Positions 6,151-9,483 of a stretch of DNA of 9,483 nt are shown in pieces. How positions within the stretch are numbered: the stretch's first letter is position 1; every line of letters starts with the position of its first letter. The translations under genes were made by a program, and so were the position numbers. The notes beneath the pieces were generated by a model. It made no database searches, was not told where the DNA came from, and saw nothing but the letters and a program-made list of their open reading frames with translations. Source of the stretch: Pseudomonadota bacterium (GTDB lineage Bacteria; Pseudomonadota; Alphaproteobacteria; Rhizobiales; Xanthobacteraceae); NCBI GenBank assembly GCA_023390695.1, contig JAEWCJ010000272.1, positions 1 to 9,483 of the forward strand. Reading direction: 5' to 3'.

Positions 6151-7107
6151 CTAAACCTTGCTGTTGATTCTGCGCGCCAGCGGGCCCAGCAGATAGGGCA
6201 GCAGATAGATCGGGAACTGCGCCAGCGCGAAATAGAGCCAGATCAGTTCCGGCAGCGCCCCGCCGGTCGCCGCCAGCATCAGGCCGGTATTGCGCTGTGA
6301 GGACATCAGGCCGAGCGCAAAAGCGTCGCGCCAGCCGGCGGGGGCGAAGACAAGCACGGTGAGGGCCATCAGCACGAAGCTGACGGCAAAGGTCAGGGCG
6401 ACCAGTGCGAGCACGCGCAGCGGTTCGGCAAAGCTGCGCGCGGCCACATCGCTCATCAGTGCGGCGACGAAGACGAACAGCAAAATGACGTTCAGCCCGT
6501 CGATCTCCGCGCGGCGGCGGGCGATTCGGCTGCCGCCGGCAAAGTGCCGGATGACGGCGGCCAGCAGCGCCGCCCCGGCCAGCATGCCGAACAGGATGAG
6601 ACCGAGCGTCAGCGGTGCCAGGGTCAATTCCCCGCCGCCGAAGATGCGCACGAACAGCGGCGCCGTCAGCGGAATGAGCACGGTGCAGGCGACCATCGAC
6701 GACAGCACCAAAGCGGCGTCGAGCCCCATCAGTGCGGCGATGGCGGGCGACGACATCATCGGGGTGGTCGCCGCCTGCAGCAGCAGCGCCAGAAACAGGT
6801 CGGGAGATTGCGTCTTGAAGCCGGCCAGCCCGTAGACCGTCACCAGCAACGCCGGCTGCGCCAGCATGACCCACAGACTGGCGGCGACGACGAGGCCGGG
6901 CCGCGCGAGCCGTGCCCGGATCGCCGCCGGCTCCACCCGCAGGAAGGTCAGCACCAGCAGCAGGAAGACGGCCGCCGACAGAAAGGGCTTGAGCAGGACG
7001 CCGAGCGGCGGCGCCGCGACGCCGATGATGACAAGAGTCGCAACCGCGCGGGTGCCTTGCCGTCCCAGCCACGCAAGCATCGCCGCCAGACGGGCAAGAG
7101 CGGACAT
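6151..7107 (-). CDS. BASS (bile acid:sodium symporter)-like membrane transporter
   Basis: The start at 7107 has GGAGG five bases upstream; an upstream in-frame ATG at 7197 adds 30 polar residues without a good site. The 318-residue protein is almost wholly hydrophobic, with about ten predicted helices (roughly 21-39, 41-57, 70-95, 103-127, 131-155, 163-187, 205-223, 229-255, 262-284, 285-309), the topology of the BASS/arsenite-permease superfamily. Two helices carry the family's Pro/Ser- and Asn-rich breaks: TTPMMSSPAIAALMG (114-128) and LMSSQRNTGLMLA (267-279), equivalent to the crossing substrate-binding helices. Family members move bile acids, pyruvate, pantothenate or other organic anions, usually with sodium. 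The substrate cannot be read from sequence, and I cannot place the Glu/Gln sodium ligands of characterised members with confidence. It is divergent from the FAD oxidoreductase gene, suggesting but not proving related substrates. Confidence 0.8.
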   Translation of the reverse strand: MSALARLAAMLAWLGRQGTRAVATLVIIGVAAPPLGVLLKPFLSAAVFLLLVLTFLRVEPAAIRARLARPGLVVAASLWVMLAQPALLVTVYGLAGFKTQSPDLFLALLLQAATTPMMSSPAIAALMGLDAALVLSSMVACTVLIPLTAPLFVRIFGGGELTLAPLTLGLILFGMLAGAALLAAVIRHFAGGSRIARRRAEIDGLNVILLFVFVAALMSDVAARSFAEPLRVLALVALTFAVSFVLMALTVLVFAPAGWRDAFALGLMSSQRNTGLMLAATGGALPELIWLYFALAQFPIYLLPYLLGPLARRINSKV

Positions 7108-7264
7108 GCGGCCTCCGGCGGATGGCGAATCTGTGACTCGCTGCGGCAAATCGTGCCTGTGTAGCGCGCCGGTGTCCCGCAATCCATATTTACGCAATCT
7201 TGTCAGGACAGTGTGCTACAGGCCTGCCGGTGAGGCGCCAGACGCAGTGAACAGGAGACGTGCG
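7108..7264. other. Divergent intergenic region (transporter / FAD oxidoreductase)
   Basis: These 157 bases must hold the promoters of both divergent genes. The centre (about 7180-7200) is markedly AT-rich for this genome and carries CGCAATC twice in direct orientation (7178-7184 and 7193-7199, period 15). TGTC-AG-GACA (7201-7210) is a short inverted repeat next to it. No convincing -35/-10 pair was identified on either strand. Confidence 0.4.
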
Positions 7265-8512
7265 GTGCAGCGGACAGATGTGATCGTTCTCGGAGCCGGC
7301 ATGGTCGGAGCCTCCGCCGCGCTGCATCTCGCCAAGCGCGGATTGTCCGTCGCGCTGATCGACCGCCGCGGGCCCGGAGAGGAAACCTCCTACGGCAATG
7401 CCGGGATCATCGAGGGCAACACCTATTTTCCGTATCCTTTTCCGCTCAACCCGGTGTCGCTGTTCAAGATCGCGTTCAAGCTGGCGCCGGAGGCGAATTA
7501 CCATCTCTCGCATCTGCCCCGGCTCGCGCCCTGGTTGTTCTCCTATCTGCGCCATTCGCGCGGCTCCGGCATGCTCGATTTCGCGCACAAAATGCGTCCG
7601 CTGTTTGCGAATGCGGTCGCCGAGCACGAGGCGCTGCTGCAGGAGGCCGGCGCGGAAAAATATCTGCGCAAGAACGGCTGGCTGAAAGTCTATCGCAGCG
7701 TGCGCGGGCTGCAGGATGCCGACCGCGATCTCGAGGTGATCGCGCGCGCCGGCATCTCGTTCGACCGTCTCGATACCAATGGCGCGCTGGCGCTGGAGCC
7801 GGATCTCGCGCCGATCTTCGAGCGCGCCGTGTTCTGGCCGGGCGCGGCCAGCCTCAGCAATCCGCTCGGGGTGACGCGCGCCTATGTCGACTTGCTGCGC
7901 AAGCGCGGCGGCATCCTGCTCGAAGGCGATGCACGGTCGCTGCATCGCGCCGAGGGCCGCTGGCGTGTCGATACCGATGAAGGGGCGGTGGACGCATCAG
8001 AGGTGGTGGTCGCGCTCGGCCCCTGGGCGCCGGACCTGCTCGATCCGCTCGGCGTCAAACTGCCGCTGCAGGTGAAGCGCGGCTATCACCGGCATTTCAA
8101 GGCCGCCGGCAACAAGGGATTGTCGCGGCCGGTGCTGGATGCGGAAGTCGGCTATGTGGTCGCGCCGATGGAGCAGGGGCTGCGGCTGACGACCGGCGCC
8201 GAATTCGCCGACCGCGATGCGCCGGCGACGCCGGTGCAGTTCGATCGCGTACTGCCGAAGGCGCGCGAATTGTTTCCGCTCGGCGCGCCGGTGGAGGCCG
8301 AGCCGTGGCTGGGACGGCGCCCGTGTTTTCCCGATTCCATGCCGGTGGTCGGCCGCGCGCCGGGGCAGCCCGGTTTGTGGCTCGATTACGGTCATGCGCA
8401 TTGGGGGCTGACGCTCGGCCCCGTCACCGGCCGCCTGCTCGCCGAGATGATGACCGGCGCCACGCCGTTCACCGATCCGGCGCCTTACGCCGCCGAGCGC
8501 TTCACTTCGTGA
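7265..8512 (+). CDS. DadA-like FAD-dependent amino-acid oxidoreductase (DAO family)
   Basis: The gene starts at GTG 7265, chosen because AGGAG lies seven bases upstream and the next residues open the FAD fold directly; the frame is open further upstream but has no such site. The 415-residue product has the dinucleotide-binding motif GAGMVG (10-15), an acidic residue at the end of the second strand (D33) and the GEETSYGNAGII stretch (38-49), typical of DadA-type D-amino acid dehydrogenases. The middle contains a substrate domain (about 80-330). The C-terminal FAD-contacting region has PVVGRAP, then GHAHWGLTLGPVTGRLLAEM (376-395). Family members oxidatively deaminate D-amino acids, glycine/sarcosine or related amines, passing electrons to a membrane quinone or oxygen. 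The exact substrate is unknown; there is no adjacent alanine racemase. The last 28 bases overlap the convergent KTSC gene. Confidence 0.9.
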   Translation: MQRTDVIVLGAGMVGASAALHLAKRGLSVALIDRRGPGEETSYGNAGIIEGNTYFPYPFPLNPVSLFKIAFKLAPEANYHLSHLPRLAPWLFSYLRHSRGSGMLDFAHKMRPLFANAVAEHEALLQEAGAEKYLRKNGWLKVYRSVRGLQDADRDLEVIARAGISFDRLDTNGALALEPDLAPIFERAVFWPGAASLSNPLGVTRAYVDLLRKRGGILLEGDARSLHRAEGRWRVDTDEGAVDASEVVVALGPWAPDLLDPLGVKLPLQVKRGYHRHFKAAGNKGLSRPVLDAEVGYVVAPMEQGLRLTTGAEFADRDAPATPVQFDRVLPKARELFPLGAPVEAEPWLGRRPCFPDSMPVVGRAPGQPGLWLDYGHAHWGLTLGPVTGRLLAEMMTGATPFTDPAPYAAERFTS

Positions 8513-8694
8513 TACTTGTAGCGGTTGCGGATTTGCGCGTTGAAGAATTGTCCCTTCGACGGCGCCTGCTGGAACGCGGCATGCGCCTCCGGCGGGACAT
8601 CCTCGAAAATATATTTCCGGCCGGTCACGAACGTCACCAGCATCCGCGCGGCGGTCGCATCATAGACGATGGTCTTGATCGCAGTGGACGGCAT
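8485..8694 (-). CDS. Small KTSC-domain protein
   Basis: The 69-residue protein starts MPSTAIKTIVYDATAARMLV and continues with FVTGRKYIFEDVPPEAHAAF and SKGQFFNAQIRNRYKYHEV, matching the KTSC domain, a small alpha/beta fold also found at the C-terminus of some lysyl-tRNA synthetases and often encoded alone in alphaproteobacteria. Its role is unknown; nucleic-acid or protein binding has been suggested, without proof that I know of. It lies 35 bases after the peptidase gene on the same strand and may be co-transcribed with it. The ribosome-binding signal is weak (TTAGG), and the start codon falls within a perfect inverted repeat. The 3' end overlaps the end of the FAD oxidoreductase gene by 28 bases. 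Confidence 0.87.
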   Translation of the reverse strand: MPSTAIKTIVYDATAARMLVTFVTGRKYIFEDVPPEAHAAFQQAPSKGQFFNAQIRNRYKYHEVKRSAA

Positions 8695-8718
8695 GTCGAC
8701 CTAACGCCGCATGCCGTC
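8687..8718 (-). promoter_or_regulatory. Inverted repeat covering the KTSC start codon
   Basis: GACGGCATG (8687-8695) and CATGCCGTC (8710-8718) are perfectly complementary 9-bp arms with a 14-base loop. In the minus-strand transcript the start codon lies in the right arm and the only Shine-Dalgarno-like stretch (TTAGG) lies in the loop. A transcript reading in from the peptidase gene could fold to hide the start. There is no T-tract, so it is not a terminator on the minus strand. Confidence 0.5.
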
Positions 8719-8729
8719 TTTGGTTCACG

Positions 8730-9483
8730 TCAGCGGCCGAATTTGCTGCGCCAGTCGGGCAGCGCGCCGGCGAAGGGCAGCGCCTTGGCCTCATACACGC
8801 CGCGTGCGATGGCGCGCGCCAGCACATTGGCGGCGGCGTTGCCGAGCGCGGTCACGTCGACGAGCGGATCGTTCAGCGGCTTTGCGCCGGTCGCCGCCGC
8901 GAACACGATGTCGCCGTCGAGCGGGGTATGCACCGGGTAGATGGCGCGCGCCATGCCGGTCTGCGCCATCATCGCGATGCGCTTGCACTGCGCGGGCGTC
9001 AGCGCGGCGTCGGTTGCGATCATCGCCGGCGTCGTGCTTTGCGGCGGGCCGCCCTTCATTCTCGCGTCCAGCGCGTTCGCCGGGAACGGCGCGGGCAGGC
9101 CGCGCCCGCCGAATTCCTTGTCCTGTTCGAACGGCGCCGCCCAGAAATGGCCGGTGTCGCCGACGGTGACGGCGCCGACCGCGTTGACCGCGACGATGGC
9201 GCCGACGGTGAAGCCCTGGGCGGTCGTCGCCGATGCGGAGCCGAGGCCGCCTTTCAGGTTGACGACGGTGGCGCCATAGCCGGCGCCGGTATTGCCGAGC
9301 GCGAAATCCTCCCCGGCATTGGCCGCCGCCTGATAACCGAGTTCGCGATAGGGCGAGAAGCGGCCCCATTTCTTGTCGCCGCCATTGAGCAGATCGAACA
9401 GGATCGCGCTCGGCACGATCGGCACGCAGGCATCGCCGATCATGAAGCCGCGGCCCTGTTCGGCGAGCCAGGCCTGCACGCCC
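8730..9483 (-). CDS. P1 (S58) family N-terminal-nucleophile peptidase (DmpA/NylC-like), 5' end missing
   Basis: The frame runs off the right edge, so the N-terminal third is absent. About 250 residues are visible. Motifs in order: GRGFMIGDACVPIVPSAILFDL (9-30), GNTGAGYGAT (62-71), KGGLGSAS (76-83), GAIVAVNAVG (93-102), then QSTTPAMIATDAALT (147-161) and MARAIYPVHTPLDGDIVFAAATG (176-198), with residues counted from the GTG at 9479. These are the blocks of DmpA-type aminopeptidases/D-esterases, beta-peptidyl aminopeptidases and nylon-oligomer hydrolase NylC, which self-cleave into two chains so that the new N-terminal Ser or Thr becomes the nucleophile. Here Thr149 is the expected nucleophile. 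The residue before it is Ser148 where I would expect Asn (NylC, BapA). No signal peptide can be assessed. The KTSC gene follows 35 bases downstream. Confidence 0.9.
   Translation of the reverse strand, partial: GVQAWLAEQGRGFMIGDACVPIVPSAILFDLLNGGDKKWGRFSPYRELGYQAAANAGEDFALGNTGAGYGATVVNLKGGLGSASATTAQGFTVGAIVAVNAVGAVTVGDTGHFWAAPFEQDKEFGGRGLPAPFPANALDARMKGGPPQSTTPAMIATDAALTPAQCKRIAMMAQTGMARAIYPVHTPLDGDIVFAAATGAKPLNDPLVDVTALGNAAANVLARAIARGVYEAKALPFAGALPDWRSKFGR

Noticed and set aside
5225..7072. A 615-codon minus-strand open frame spanning the transporter and rpe
   Set aside because: It is out of frame with two well-supported genes, runs through the palindromic repeat, and its translation is Arg/Ala/Pro-rich without domain motifs. 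It is a GC-rich shadow.
6866..7264. N-terminal extension of the FAD oxidoreductase frame
   Set aside because: It would put about 130 Arg/Ser-rich residues before the FAD-binding fold and overlaps the transporter gene antisense; the GTG at 7265 has a proper ribosome-binding site.
1..9483. tRNA, rRNA, CRISPR, transposase, integrase, toxin-antitoxin or defence genes
   Set aside because: None was recognised on either strand; composition and codon use are even across the window, with no sign of a recent island.

Overview
The window has the look of a Hyphomicrobiales (Rhizobiales) alphaproteobacterial chromosome, probably a Bradyrhizobium/Xanthobacteraceae relative. GC content is high, the third codon positions are almost all G or C, DUF930, DUF2259 and KTSC proteins are present, and one intergenic gap holds a palindromic element whose TCGTCATG...CATGACGA ends resemble repeats scattered through such genomes. 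This placement rests on family recognition, not on a search. Eleven full or partial genes cover almost the whole window. No tRNA, rRNA, CRISPR array, insertion sequence, phage gene or attachment site was seen, and no gap exceeds about 262 bases.

Layout, left to right. (1) The Pro/Ala/Ser/Thr-rich C-terminus of an unknown plus-strand protein ends at 170 and is followed by a strong intrinsic terminator (213-241). (2) A small secreted RlpA-like double-psi beta-barrel protein (334-696, +) overlaps tail to tail with a one-pass membrane protein (658-1017, -). (3) A carboxymuconolactone decarboxylase family protein with a histone-like lysine/threonine-rich tail (1181-1855, -) is divergent from an exported DUF4168 protein (2118-2501, +). 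The latter ends at a perfect-stem terminator placed between two convergent genes. (4) A run of minus-strand genes follows in transcription order: BASS-type transporter (7107-6151), ribulose-phosphate 3-epimerase rpe (5997-5314), exported DUF930 protein (5151-4762), exported DUF2259 protein (4736-3963) and adenylosuccinate lyase purB (3898-2585). (5) Divergent from the transporter is a DadA-like FAD amino-acid oxidoreductase (7265-8512, +). Its end overlaps a KTSC-domain gene (8485-8694, -), which lies just downstream of a partial P1/S58-family N-terminal-nucleophile peptidase (8730-9483, -).

Two genes are central metabolism: rpe (Calvin cycle/pentose phosphate) and purB (purine synthesis). 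The rest are mainly cell-envelope or export proteins (RlpA-like, one-pass membrane protein, DUF4168, DUF930, DUF2259) and a loose right-hand group (transporter, FAD oxidoreductase, aminopeptidase/esterase-like enzyme) that could handle amino-acid-like or short peptide substrates. That functional link is inference from position only.

I did not find a convincing undescribed system; this is mostly ordinary chromosomal content. The best leads are a start-codon-sequestering inverted repeat at the KTSC gene, the basic tail on the CMD-family protein, the closely coupled pair of secreted unknowns DUF930/DUF2259, an unusual residue at the predicted self-cleavage site of the peptidase, and the palindromic repeat between the transporter and rpe.
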